Below are positions 20,207-29,014 of a stretch of 64,000 nucleotides of DNA, one piece after another. Every line of letters begins with the position of its first letter. Position 1 is the stretch's first letter. Made by a program: the position numbers and the translations under genes. This DNA is from Nocardioides sp. zg-1230 (GTDB lineage Bacteria > Actinomycetota > Actinomycetes > Propionibacteriales > Nocardioidaceae). The notes below the pieces were generated by a model. The model was given only the letters and a program-made list of their open reading frames with translations, ran no database searches and was not told where the DNA came from. The DNA is taken from positions 434,001-498,000 of the forward strand of contig NZ_JABJQZ010000002.1 in assembly GCF_013155335.1 (NCBI RefSeq). Reading direction: 5' to 3'.

Positions 20207-20419
20207 CTATGCGGCGTCGGACTCGTCCGGCTCCGGGTCCGCGGGCTGTGCGAGCTTGTGACGCCACGGGAACACCCACCGGAACAGGCTCGCGCCGGGG
20301 CGACGGCACCAGCAGCCGTCCGGGCAGCCGCAGCACCTCGCACCAAGGGCTTCCGCAACGCGGGTGCCAGCGGCCACCGCGACGTATGCCCCAGCCACGA
20401 CAAGAAGGCCCTTCTTCAC
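20207..20419 (-). CDS. Small Cys-rich protein, mercury cluster
   Basis: 70 aa from GTG 20419, with GGAGG upstream. The N-terminal hydrophobic helix (KGLLVVAGAYVAVAAG) is followed by RCCGCPDGCWCRRPG, six Cys in a short loop, and an acidic tail. It could be a membrane-anchored metal-binding peptide. Its start overlaps the end of the thioredoxin-like gene. No family name is known to me. Confidence 0.6.
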   Translation of the reverse strand: MKKGLLVVAGAYVAVAAGTRVAEALGARCCGCPDGCWCRRPGASLFRWVFPWRHKLAQPADPEPDESDAA

Positions 20420-20715
20420 CGCAACGCCTCCACCAGCTGCTCTACCTCCGGTGAGCCCCTCAGGCCAGCTGGCGTGGGGTACATGCGGCATGCCAGTCCG
20501 ACCTGTTCGCCACCAGTGACGAACGGGTCCCGTCCGTCGATGCGGATGCTCGGCGAGCCGATGAACTCCAGGTCGTCGGCCTGCTCGGGAGTCTCGACGC
20601 GCCGCCGGTGCACGGTTGCGTCACCCCGGCCCGTCAGGGCGAGCGCATCGTGCAGGCGCTGGTCGGCGACCTGCCAGCTCGGGCATCCGTCGAAGTACAG
20701 CAGCTCGACCTGCAC
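20416..20715 (-). CDS. Thioredoxin-fold protein with single active-site Cys
   Basis: 99 aa from GTG 20715, chosen for the GAGGAG site; ATG 20784 would be longer. The active-site loop is LLYFDGCPSW and the cis-Pro region is IGSPSIRIDG, so it belongs to the one-Cys thioredoxin-like group often found in mercury and selenium contexts. RMYP and GSPEVEQLVEAL mark the C-terminal helix. It probably binds or relays a soft metal or thiol; this is inference. Confidence 0.75.
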   Translation of the reverse strand: MQVELLYFDGCPSWQVADQRLHDALALTGRGDATVHRRRVETPEQADDLEFIGSPSIRIDGRDPFVTGGEQVGLACRMYPTPAGLRGSPEVEQLVEALR

Positions 20716-20861
20716 GTAGCGCTCCTCGCATGACTCGGTGGAGACGACTCGTGGGGTGCGTCTCTGGAGCTCCCATTGTCCCACTTCGTGGTCGAGGTGG
20801 CACTCTCCGCAGGCGTGCGTAGTCCTGTTCTCAACGAACCCTTCACGCGAGACACTGCCTC

Positions 20862-21395
20862 ATGGCGTTGGAGGAGCAGCCGGCTGACCGGGCGAGCATC
20901 CATGCCGAGCTGGAGCGGGTGCGCACCGACCTGCATCAGCTCGTCTCGCGCGCGACCGCAGACGACCTTCGCCGACGCACGAACGGGACGCGATGGACCA
21001 ACGGCCAGATGCTGTGGCACATGGCGTTCGGCTACCTGCTCGTCCGCCGCTTGCTTCTGCTGGTGCGCCTCTTCGGCCGGTTGCCCGAGCCGTTCAGCCG
21101 CGCCTTCGCCGCCGTCTTGAACGCGGGCACGCGGCCCTTCCACCACGTCAACTACGCGGGTGCTGTCGGCGGTGCGCTCGTCTTCCACGGGCCCCATCTG
21201 ACCCGGCAGTTCGACCGCACCATCGGCCTGCTTCATCGACGTCTGGATGCGGAGTCCGATGCGGCGCTGGCCCGTCGGATGCACTTCCCCGTCGACTGGG
21301 ACCCGTTCTTCCAGGAGACGATGACGCTTGAGCAGGTCTACCGGTACGCGACCCAGCACTACGACTTCCACCGGGCTCAGCTCACGCTCGAGTAG
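20862..21395 (+). CDS. DinB-family four-helix protein
   Basis: 177 aa. Helical bundle with His residues at metal-site positions: LWHMAFGYLL in helix two and ATQHYDFHRAQL near the end. DinB-fold enzymes are often mycothiol- or bacillithiol-dependent transferases. In a mercury cluster a thiol-handling role is plausible but not shown. The start is preceded by a weak ribosome-binding site. Confidence 0.75.
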   Translation: MALEEQPADRASIHAELERVRTDLHQLVSRATADDLRRRTNGTRWTNGQMLWHMAFGYLLVRRLLLLVRLFGRLPEPFSRAFAAVLNAGTRPFHHVNYAGAVGGALVFHGPHLTRQFDRTIGLLHRRLDAESDAALARRMHFPVDWDPFFQETMTLEQVYRYATQHYDFHRAQLTLE

Positions 21396-21427
21396 ACGTC
21401 CAGGTGGAGTCCAGGACCACTTGCGTG

Positions 21428-21817
21428 CTAGAGGTATCGGCAGATCTGGTCGGGACTGCAGGTGGCGGGCTCCGGCTCTGCGGCGTGGTCGCGTAGCTCG
21501 CTGATGTTGTCACGTAGCGCGGTCAGGTGGGCGATCTGGCGCTCGATGGCGACCAGCCGAGCATCCAGCAGGTCACGGACATGGTCACAAGGAGCTCGGC
21601 CGCGGTCGCGGATGTCGAGGACCTGTCGGATCTGGGCGAGCGTGAGCCCGGCGGCCTGGCCGCGGTGGATGAAGTCGATCCGGGCGACGGTGTCCGGGTT
21701 GTAGTCGCGGTAGCCGGCCGGGGTGCGTTCGGCGGGCGGCAAGAGCCCTTGTGACTCGTAGAAGCGCAGCGTCTTCGTCGTCGTGGCGGCCGTCTCGGCC
21801 AGTTCCCCGATCCGCAT
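21428..21817 (-). CDS. merR: MerR-family regulator divergent from merA
   Basis: 129 aa from ATG 21817 (site GGAGG); a longer frame upstream is less likely. HTH: MRIGELAETAATTTKTLRFY. Cys in RAPCDHVRDLL sits at the position of the key MerR/ZntR helix Cys. The tail CSPDQICRYL gives a Cys-x5-Cys pair, so it probably senses a divalent soft metal, likely Hg(II). It shares the promoter region 21847-21878 with merA. Confidence 0.85.
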   Translation of the reverse strand: MRIGELAETAATTTKTLRFYESQGLLPPAERTPAGYRDYNPDTVARIDFIHRGQAAGLTLAQIRQVLDIRDRGRAPCDHVRDLLDARLVAIERQIAHLTALRDNISELRDHAAEPEPATCSPDQICRYL

Positions 21818-21846
21818 GTCGACCTCCACTGTTCTCCGGCCCGGGC

Positions 21847-21878
21847 TTGACCTTCCCCTGCACTGGAAGGTCCAGTAT
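21847..21878 (+). promoter_or_regulatory. MerR-family promoter/operator of merA
   Basis: TTGACC (21847-21852) and CAGTAT (21873-21878) are separated by 20 bases, the over-long spacer typical of MerR activation. Arms ACCTTCC (21850-21856) and GGAAGGT (21865-21871) form the dyad. The sequence is strikingly close to the CueR operator of E. coli copA. Confidence 0.75.
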
Positions 21879-21920
21879 GGCGCGGTCGGATGAGTCCTCA
21901 ACCATCAGGAGGTACCCCTC

Positions 21921-23345
21921 ATGGGGACGACGTACGACCTTGCCGTCGTCGGGTCGGGTGGCGCGGCGTTCGCCGCGGCGATCAAGGCGACCGGGCTGGG
22001 CAAGTCGGTGGTGATGGTCGAGCGTGGTGCTTTCGGAGGCACCTGCCTGAACACTGGCTGCGTGCCATCCAAGGCGCTCATCGCGGCCGCCGAGGCCCGC
22101 CACGTCGCAGCGGACGCATCCACCCGGTTCCCCGGAATCTCAACCTCCGCGGCCGGCGTGGACATGCCGGCGCTCGTTGCCGGCAAGCAGGACCTGGTCG
22201 AGGACCTCCGGGGCGAGAAGTACATCGACGTCGCCGAGGCCTACGGCTGGCGTGTCGCCAAGGGCCAGGCAGCCTTCGCCGGCACCGCGGACTCCCCAGT
22301 CCTGGAGGTCACCGCGGCCGACGGGACCGTTGAGGTGATCGAGGCTGACCAGTACCTGGCCGCCACCGGCTCCCACGCCTGGGCACCGCCTATCGAGGGC
22401 CTGGATACCGTGGACCACCTGACCTCCACCACCGCGATGGAACTCACCGACGTGCCCGACTCGCTGCTGGTCCTCGGCGGCGGCTACGTGGCCCTCGAGC
22501 AGGCCCAGCTGTTCGCCCGGCTCGGCTCGAGGGTGACCGTGTTGGTGCGTTCGCGGCTGGCATCGAAAGAGGAACCCGAGGTCTCCCGGACGCTGCAGGA
22601 GGTCTTCGCCGACGAAGGCATCCGAGTGGTCCGGCGTGCGACCGTGTCCCGGTTGGCCCGCGACGAGGCGACCGGGCAGGTAGTCGCCACTGCCGACGTG
22701 TCCGGAGGCGAGCAGGAGTTCCGCGCCGACCACGTCCTGATCGCCCTCGGCCGGCGACCGGTCACCGACGGCCTCAACCTGGGCGCGGTAGGAGTGACGG
22801 TCGGCGAGCTCGGCGAAATCGTCGTGACCGATCGGCTGCAGACCTCCAACCCCAGGATCTGGTCCGCCGGCGATGTGACCGGCCACCCCGAGTTCGTGTA
22901 CGTCGCGGCCTACCACGGCACGACGGTCGCCGAGAACGCCTTCGCCGACGCAGACCGGGCAGTCGACTACACCCGGCTGCCACGCGTGACGTTCACCAGC
23001 CCCGCCATCGGCGCGGTCGGGATGACCGAGAAGGAAATCGTTGCCGCCGGGATCCGCTGCGACTGCCGGGTGCTGCCGCTGACCTACCTGACCCGGGCTC
23101 GGGTCAACCGCGACACCCGCGGCTTCATCAAAATGGCCATCAACGCCGACACCGGCGAGATCCTCGGCCTGACCGCGGTCACCAAGGACGCCGGCGAACT
23201 GGCCGCCGCCGGTGTGCACGTCCTCGGCAAGACCATCACCGAGGTCGCCGACGCGTGGGCGCCCTACCTGACCATGGCCGAAGGCATCCGACTAGCCGCC
23301 AAGTCCTTCACCACCGACGTCTCGAAGCTGTCCTGCTGCGCCTGA
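21921..23345 (+). CDS. merA: Mercuric reductase, short form
   Basis: 474 aa. FAD-binding start (LAVVGSGGAAFAAAIKATG), redox Cys42/Cys47 in GGTCLNTGCVPSK, NADPH-binding LLVLGGGYVALEQAQLFARLG, an FAD motif (IWSAGDVTG) and the C-terminal vicinal pair SCCA (Cys472, Cys473) that takes Hg(II) to the active site. It reduces Hg(II) to volatile Hg(0) with NADPH. The N-terminal HMA-like domain of longer MerA proteins is absent, as in many actinobacteria. It is followed by merB. Confidence 0.95.
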   Translation: MGTTYDLAVVGSGGAAFAAAIKATGLGKSVVMVERGAFGGTCLNTGCVPSKALIAAAEARHVAADASTRFPGISTSAAGVDMPALVAGKQDLVEDLRGEKYIDVAEAYGWRVAKGQAAFAGTADSPVLEVTAADGTVEVIEADQYLAATGSHAWAPPIEGLDTVDHLTSTTAMELTDVPDSLLVLGGGYVALEQAQLFARLGSRVTVLVRSRLASKEEPEVSRTLQEVFADEGIRVVRRATVSRLARDEATGQVVATADVSGGEQEFRADHVLIALGRRPVTDGLNLGAVGVTVGELGEIVVTDRLQTSNPRIWSAGDVTGHPEFVYVAAYHGTTVAENAFADADRAVDYTRLPRVTFTSPAIGAVGMTEKEIVAAGIRCDCRVLPLTYLTRARVNRDTRGFIKMAINADTGEILGLTAVTKDAGELAAAGVHVLGKTITEVADAWAPYLTMAEGIRLAAKSFTTDVSKLSCCA

Positions 23346-23407
23346 CCGCAGCAGGCACTACCACGCCCAGCACCACCCCCAGATCTCACCGCGACGGAGG
23401 CACCCCC

Positions 23408-24082
23408 ATGTCGAACCACATGTCGAACCTCAGCACCGACCTAACCAGCCGGCTCGCCAACACCGAGGAAACCGGCCTCGACGCCGCCCTCCACATTCCG
23501 TTGCTTCGGCTGCTGCTCGACGGTGACCCCGTGACCCTCGAGCAGCTCGCCGAGGCCTCCGGCGGCACCGTCGACGACGTTCGCCGTGGCCTCGCCGCCG
23601 CCCCGGACACCGAGTACGACGACCAAGGTCGCATCATCGGCCAGGGCCTGACCCTGCGCCCCACCCCGCATCGGTTCACCGTGGCCGGCGAGGAGCTCTA
23701 CACCTGGTGTGCGCTCGACACCCTCATCTACCCGGCGCTCCTCGAACACGCCGCGGAGGTGGAGTCGGTCTCACCGGTCAGCGGCGAGACGATCCGCGCT
23801 ACCGTCGACCCCGCCGCCGGTGTTCTCACGGTGGAGCCAGCCACCGCCGTGGTCTCCCTAGTCAACGTCGGTCAGGACCCCTCGATCCGCACCTCGTTCT
23901 GCAACCAGGTGCACTACTTCGCCTCGCTCGAGGACGCCCAACCCTGGCTCGAGCAGCACCCCGACGGCGAGGTCATCCCCGTCGCCGACGCGTACCAGAT
24001 CGGCGCCGCCATCAGCGCCGGACGGCTCAGCCGACTCCAGGTCGACCCGTCCAGCGCGGGCGACAACCACGGCTGCTGCTGA
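23408..24082 (+). CDS. merB: Organomercurial lyase
   Basis: 224 aa. Catalytic Cys101 and Asp104 in TWCALDTL and Cys165 in SFCNQVHYF match the Cys-Asp-Cys triad of MerB. It splits the C-Hg bond of organomercurials and hands Hg(II) to MerA, which is 62 bases upstream. The C-terminus ends in NHGCC, an extra Cys pair that may help transfer. Start ATG 23408; a second ATG lies five codons on. Confidence 0.93.
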   Translation: MSNHMSNLSTDLTSRLANTEETGLDAALHIPLLRLLLDGDPVTLEQLAEASGGTVDDVRRGLAAAPDTEYDDQGRIIGQGLTLRPTPHRFTVAGEELYTWCALDTLIYPALLEHAAEVESVSPVSGETIRATVDPAAGVLTVEPATAVVSLVNVGQDPSIRTSFCNQVHYFASLEDAQPWLEQHPDGEVIPVADAYQIGAAISAGRLSRLQVDPSSAGDNHGCC

Positions 24083-24119
24083 CACCGCCACTCAGCACCA
24101 GCACGAGACGAGCATCGAG

Positions 24120-24458
24120 ATGACATCCGGCCGCGACAACCAGACTGGAAGCGGTGGCCTGATCCTGGCCGCCGGCGCCTCGCTTCTCATGGCCTTCGGC
24201 TGCGCCCTGCCACTCCTCATCTCCGGTGGCGCGCTTGCTGGCCTCGGCGGGTTCCTCGGCAACCCCTGGGCTCTCGGAGCGGGACTCACACTGTTGGTTC
24301 TCGCAGCCGGGGCGACCACTAGGTGTGATGTCCTACGTCGGCCAGAACGGACTGTCCCACGTTCCCGTCGCGGACACGACCGCGCGAGCCGACAAGGTCA
24401 GCGCCTCTGTGGAGACGAAGAGCCGGCCGCCAGGGTCGTCGTCGGCGCGACGTACTGA
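24120..24458 (+). CDS. Small membrane protein of the mer operon, 3' end replaced
   Basis: The first ~66 codons encode two hydrophobic helices (GGLILAAGASLLMAFGCALP and GALAGLGGFLGNPW...) like small mercury-operon membrane proteins. After about 24318 the frame runs antisense through a monooxygenase remnant, giving an Arg-rich tail of ~45 residues with no homology-like character. The native end appears to have been cut off by a rearrangement. It may still be made as a short membrane protein. Confidence 0.55.
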   Translation: MTSGRDNQTGSGGLILAAGASLLMAFGCALPLLISGGALAGLGGFLGNPWALGAGLTLLVLAAGATTRCDVLRRPERTVPRSRRGHDRASRQGQRLCGDEEPAARVVVGATY

Positions 24459-24810
24459 CCCGACCCGATGCGGCCGCAACACCTGCAGGTCGTACTTGTC
24501 CTCGTAGCGCCTCAGGTACTCCACCACGTGGTCCCGAGGCGGAAAGCCTCGGGTCGCGTCATCCCAGGGCGGCATCATCCAGCCCGGCAGGAGGAGAAGG
24601 TGGCCGTGGGGAGAACAGCCGCAATCCGTCCCACGTGGGGGGCCACGCCCCGCCCGGTCGGTCTGCCGCATTCACGATGACGAGCTTGCGGCCCGGCGCG
24701 AGTCCAGCCCGCTTCAAGTAGAAGCCGGTGGCTAGCCCCGCCTGTCCGCCGCCGATGTCCACGACATCGACCTCACGCGTCCTCAGGGCCCTCTGGTCCT
24801 CGATGATCGA
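24332..24810 (-). pseudogene. Remnant of an ArsO-like flavin monooxygenase
   Basis: On the minus strand, GGGQAGLATGFYLKRAGLAP and AADRPGGAWPPTWDGLRLFS are followed, after a +1 shift near 24608, by LPGWMMPPWDDATRGFPPRD, YEDKYDLQVLRPHRVGSVRR and SATGTWDSPFWP. This matches the first ~165 residues of the intact gene at 42125-43252 in the same order. The C-terminal half is missing, ending at the junction near 24335. No start codon is evident. Confidence 0.85.
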
Positions 24811-24953
24811 CCGCTCCTTCGGGCGAACCGCCGCAGTGTCCCGACCGGGAGCACCTGGTCAACAGAGTGACACCCACGGACACACGCCCGGGACTCGCCA
24901 GTTCAAGGGTGGAGTTGATTGCGCGGCCTCTGAGGATGCTCACGTTCAGTGCC

Positions 24954-25289
24954 ATGACCGAGAACAAGGCCCTCACCCTGACCCTCTCCATCCCTGCGCC
25001 GCTCACGACGCACCTGTGGTCTAACGCCGCTCCCAACTTCATCTCCGACCAGCCCGACCGCTTCTGGACCTACGACTCCCTGGAGCTGCCGGATCCGCAC
25101 CTGCCCGTCTTCCGCGACGGCATGATGATGTGGACGGAGAGCATGTCGGACGCCCTGATTCTCCGAGCCTGCGAAGGGCAGCTCGGCCATGCCACCACGC
25201 TCCTCTTCGACGAGGCGGGCTTCTCGGCCGGTCCGGTCATCCTCAGCAGCCGTCCCTATCCCGCTTGGGAGAAGGGCGAGATGCGCTGA
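24954..25289 (+). CDS. Hypothetical protein
   Basis: 111 aa from ATG 24954; ATG 24936 or GTG 24867 in frame are alternatives. The protein has normal composition: TLSIPAPLTTHLWSNAAPNF, DSLELPDPHLPVFRDGMMMW, ending in RPYPAWEKGEMR. It is soluble with no signal peptide. No family is recognised. It lies between the mercury block and the recombinase-like gene, convergent with the latter. Confidence 0.5.
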   Translation: MTENKALTLTLSIPAPLTTHLWSNAAPNFISDQPDRFWTYDSLELPDPHLPVFRDGMMMWTESMSDALILRACEGQLGHATTLLFDEAGFSAGPVILSSRPYPAWEKGEMR

Positions 25290-25338
25290 ACGCCAGCTAC
25301 TGCGCATCACTGCTCCAGCCCTCTTCTCGGCTCACTGT

Positions 25339-28300
25339 TCATCGGGGGCTTCGGATGGTGCGAGGACCCTCCCGGAGGCTTCCGCCAGCGCCGGCGCTGG
25401 TCCAGCGTCCGAGGTAGGTGGTGGGGTACTGCGTCACCGGCCAGGCTCCATCCTGCGCCGGTGCGCGACGGCAGTGCGAGCAGATGACGCCGTAGCCGCT
25501 CGCGGCGACCTCAGGCAGTAGGACGACGTGGTCGGCGTGGCGACGGCGGCGGCACTTGCCATGCGGGCAGGGGATCGCCTTCACGTGCGTCTTGGACTGG
25601 TTGGCGTAGGCGAGGTAGACGGGCCGTGTGAAGCCCCCGGATCGCCTCTGTGGCTTCACCAGCTCGCGGATCTCGTCTTCGGTCTTGCCCAGGGCGAGCG
25701 CGACGTCGAGGATCGGGAGTCCGTGCCGGCGCGTGGCCGTGTCGACGGTGAGCAGGGCGAGGGCGGCGGTGATCCAGGCGGTGTCGTCCGGGACCGCGGC
25801 GTCCCCCCACGAGAGGCTCAGATCGGTGTAGGTCGAACGCAGTCGCTCTGTGTAGGCGCTGGTGGGGGAGTTGGGGGTGCCTGGCTGTCGCGTCACCCAT
25901 CGGTGGAGCTCCTGACGAACCTCGGAGATTGGGTGGTCGACGAGCGCGCACTTGGCGCCCCGAGCCGTGACGCCGTTAGCCACCAGCCACGGCATGACTC
26001 GCTTCTTGAGGAGCGTCTCGCGGGTGACCTGGAGCAGGTCCGCGGTGGCCGTCAGGTCCCGGCCCTCCTCGAAGAGGTAGCGCACGACGGTGTCGGTGTT
26101 GGCGAGGTTCTTGCCGGTCCGGGTGCGGACGTTGCGGATCCGGCTGGTCAGCGGGAGCTGGGCGTGTCCGCGCGTGGCGAGAGGGAGCAACGCGGTGCAC
26201 GCCCAGACGACGTCCTCGCCATCGACGTCGAAGCGCCAGTCGATGAACGTCTCGTCGCACAGCGTGCCGAACCTGGACGGACTTTCTCCGTTGTTTCGTG
26301 CTGCGGCCTCGAGTCCGGCGACGAGGTGGGCGGCTACCGAGATGTTGGCATGGTCGGGTCGCGTGGTGGCGGATCCGGCGTGGTGCTTGCGGGTCTTCGC
26401 CTCGAGCCGTGCGATCTCTGCGTCGAGCGCGGCGACCTTCGTCTTCACGCCGGGGATGTTTGCTGCGTAGGCCTTTGCTTCATCCTCGTCGCCGGCCGCC
26501 GCACTGAGTGCTGCCATCGTGCGGTGACCCTTGATCTCTTCCTCCAGCGACGTCCTGGCGGCTGTCTTCAATGCGATCTGGTGGCGCCAGGTCGTGGTCG
26601 GGTCGGCATCGTCGCTGCGTCGCTGCGTCTCTGTGAGCTGGGCGATCGTGGTGGGGTCCAGAAGGCTTCTCACGCCGTGGTCGAGGCGGGCGGCGACGGA
26701 TGCCGCGAGCTCGGTCAAGGAGAAGGTGGCGGCGGTGTGGTCGGGCTTGGTCTCGCCGGGGCCGAAGTAGCTCCACCCGCGCCCGCCGCGAGTTCCCGCG
26801 CCGGCGGACTCACGTCGGAAGAGCAGGATCGCGTTGGCCCGACCGCTGTTGTTGACGCGGGCCTGGACGCCCCACTGGGTGGGTTCGTCGTCGTACTTCG
26901 ACCCGAGGTGGCCCGGCGCGACGACCCAGTTCGGGAAGCACTGGAGCGCCCGGCGGGTCGGGGTGTGGTGGGCCTGTCCGCCGGAGGGCGCCTTGGGGGC
27001 TCGGAGCTCGCGCAGGAGTCGCGCGGCCACTTGGCGGCAGACGCGGTCGGGGACTCCGAAGCGGGCGATCTCGTTGCCCTGGTCGTCGGTGGGCCACCCC
27101 CACGGTGCGGAGAGGACGTCGAAGTACCCGTACTCGTCGAGGTCGTCGCGGTAGGTGGCCGGGATGCCGTCGAGGACGATGTTGCGGCCTCGGATGTCGT
27201 TGCTGAGGCGCCGGAAGTACCTACCCGTCCTGATGAGCTCGACCTTGGCGATGTAGAACCGCACGTCGGCGTCGAAGACGTCGGCGGGGTCCTCGCCGTC
27301 CAGGTAGCGAGCGACGTCGAGGTCGCTGGGGAGCGCGCGCGGGTTGGAGTCGCTGCGGCAGAAGAAGCTCTTCGCGGCTCCGTAGGACGCGTTGTCGTCA
27401 CCGAGTGCTCGAGCGAACGTGTTGTCGAGGTCTGTGTGGTCGCGGCGTGTGATCATGCCCTCCGCCTCGAAGGCCGCGAGCCGGGCAGTGAGGTCCTGGT
27501 AGGTCTCGCCGGCGGCATGGGCACGGTAGATCGCCTCGATCACGGGTGCCATCTCGGGTTGGGCCTCCGGGACCAGCCCGCGGTTGCCCTCTTCGACGGA
27601 ACGGCCGTGCTTGTCCTTCTTGTGGCACCAGCCGTACGGCATCTGCCGTTCGGCAAGAGCCGCACCTCCGGCCTTGTACTTCATCAGTCGCTTGCCCGTC
27701 ATGCGTCGGCGACGGTTGGGGTCGTCGCTTCCGCCGACGAGGCCGAGGGCGCCGAGGGCGAGCTCATCGCCGGGGATGGACTGGTCGTAGCGCTGGCCGC
27801 CGAAGACCATCGTGACGTCGCGGATCTTGCACTTGTTCGTGATCGTGGACCAGTCAGCGCGATCGCGTCCGGCGCGGGTGACGTCGTCGGCCCAGCAGAC
27901 CTCCCGGAGGGTGGGGAAGTGGTTGAGCAGCGACATGACCAGCACCGTGACGCCGTTCAGGTCCTCGCCGTCGAGGCGGACGATGTGCTTGATCGTCGAG
28001 GACAGCGTGATGTTGAGGAACACCACGTCGCCGACAGAGACGACTGCTGCGACCGGCTCGTGACCGGTCGCGTCGTGATGGAGGTCAGCCATGGTGATCC
28101 ACGTGATGCCGTGCTTCGCTCCGACGTCGGGTTGTGCCGGGTCCCAGGCCTCCTCGGGGAACTGACTGATCTTGGCGATGTCCGGGTCGTTGCAGTAGAT
28201 GCTGAAGTGGGAATCGCGCTGACCGGCGCTGCCGCCCGCGTCGCGAACGAGGGAGAAGCGGATCAGGTGACCGCTAGTCGGTCGGCCGGCGCCAAGCTTG

Positions 28301-28344
28301 GTGGCGAGCGGGTTGTAGACCTTGCGGTCGGTGTACTGGGTCAA
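25339..28344 (-). CDS. Divergent large serine recombinase-like protein
   Basis: 1001 aa from TTG 28344, chosen because GAGGAGG lies 5 bases upstream. Residues ~27-130 resemble a drifted resolvase domain (IRFSLVRDAGGSAGQRD; Ser31 may be the nucleophile; ADDVTRAGRDRADW). Residues ~200-290 resemble the recombinase domain (AALAERQMPYGW ... VIEAIYRAHAAGETYQDLTA). A coiled coil (~565-625), an HTH-like stretch (~780-810) and a C-terminal zinc-ribbon-like pair (CPHGKC ... CSHCRR) follow. It is longer than usual members (450-700 aa). A DNA-rearranging role is likely but not proven; activity is uncertain. Confidence 0.65.
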   Translation of the reverse strand: MTQYTDRKVYNPLATKLGAGRPTSGHLIRFSLVRDAGGSAGQRDSHFSIYCNDPDIAKISQFPEEAWDPAQPDVGAKHGITWITMADLHHDATGHEPVAAVVSVGDVVFLNITLSSTIKHIVRLDGEDLNGVTVLVMSLLNHFPTLREVCWADDVTRAGRDRADWSTITNKCKIRDVTMVFGGQRYDQSIPGDELALGALGLVGGSDDPNRRRRMTGKRLMKYKAGGAALAERQMPYGWCHKKDKHGRSVEEGNRGLVPEAQPEMAPVIEAIYRAHAAGETYQDLTARLAAFEAEGMITRRDHTDLDNTFARALGDDNASYGAAKSFFCRSDSNPRALPSDLDVARYLDGEDPADVFDADVRFYIAKVELIRTGRYFRRLSNDIRGRNIVLDGIPATYRDDLDEYGYFDVLSAPWGWPTDDQGNEIARFGVPDRVCRQVAARLLRELRAPKAPSGGQAHHTPTRRALQCFPNWVVAPGHLGSKYDDEPTQWGVQARVNNSGRANAILLFRRESAGAGTRGGRGWSYFGPGETKPDHTAATFSLTELAASVAARLDHGVRSLLDPTTIAQLTETQRRSDDADPTTTWRHQIALKTAARTSLEEEIKGHRTMAALSAAAGDEDEAKAYAANIPGVKTKVAALDAEIARLEAKTRKHHAGSATTRPDHANISVAAHLVAGLEAAARNNGESPSRFGTLCDETFIDWRFDVDGEDVVWACTALLPLATRGHAQLPLTSRIRNVRTRTGKNLANTDTVVRYLFEEGRDLTATADLLQVTRETLLKKRVMPWLVANGVTARGAKCALVDHPISEVRQELHRWVTRQPGTPNSPTSAYTERLRSTYTDLSLSWGDAAVPDDTAWITAALALLTVDTATRRHGLPILDVALALGKTEDEIRELVKPQRRSGGFTRPVYLAYANQSKTHVKAIPCPHGKCRRRRHADHVVLLPEVAASGYGVICSHCRRAPAQDGAWPVTQYPTTYLGRWTSAGAGGSLREGPRTIRSPR

Positions 28345-28486
28345 GGGGTCCTCCTCGGGTAGGTGCGGTGCACCGTGCCGGCGAGGTCGCCCGACGCAAT
28401 GGATCGATGGAGAAGTTCCGACCCACCGAGATGGGCGAGCACTTCTCCACCTTGGGGAAGAACTTGAAGTTGGCGGCCTCGGGGGC

Positions 28487-28912
28487 TCACCGTCCGTTCC
28501 CGGCCGGTCTGATCGATGCGGCGTCCGGGTCGGTTGCAACGGCAAGGCCTCGGGCCCGCAACCGGTCGCTGATGTCAGGGACGAGGTGTACGGCCGCGTA
28601 CGCGAGCTGGACGAGGAGCGCGGCGTAGCTGCCGGGGGTCCTGCCGGTCATTGCCGAGACCAACGCGGACCGAACGGCCAGGGCATCGTCGGCTCGTAGT
28701 GAGAAGAGCGCCGGGCCGAGGACGGGGTGGTCACTCAAGGCGGTTCGCGGCGCCCATGACCAGCAGGCCTCCACGAGGCAGAACGCGATGAGCACCCGGT
28801 CATCGGCTGGGGTGAACGCGAGTCGGGTGGCGAGCCGAGGGCATTCGTCATCTGCTGTGCTTGCAGCGGTCATCAGCGCCACGGCAGCCGCCTCGGCTTC
28901 ATGGGTCCGCAC
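28487..28912 (-). CDS. Hypothetical helical protein
   Basis: 141 aa, Ala/Leu-rich and mostly helical (AFCLVEACWSWAPRTALSD, YAALLVQLAYAAVHLVPDI). No signal peptide, membrane helix or known motif was seen. It lies upstream of the recombinase-like gene in the same direction, 142 bases away. Coding character is reasonable but the family is unknown. Confidence 0.5.
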   Translation of the reverse strand: MRTHEAEAAAVALMTAASTADDECPRLATRLAFTPADDRVLIAFCLVEACWSWAPRTALSDHPVLGPALFSLRADDALAVRSALVSAMTGRTPGSYAALLVQLAYAAVHLVPDISDRLRARGLAVATDPDAASIRPAGNGR

Positions 28913-29014
28913 GCTGCCCTCCTGTCTGTACGGCAGGGTCGGTCGACCCCGTCAGCAAGGCAGGGTGCGCACTGCATTGGACGTGGCAGTGGCAGCGGCA
29001 CGGCGAGGGGGCAG

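Noticed and set aside
25528..28362. 944-aa plus-strand frame opposite the recombinase-like gene
   Set aside because: Composition is Gly/Val/Asp-heavy with no motif, whereas the minus strand has recombinase-like motifs, Cys ribbons and a good ribosome-binding site.
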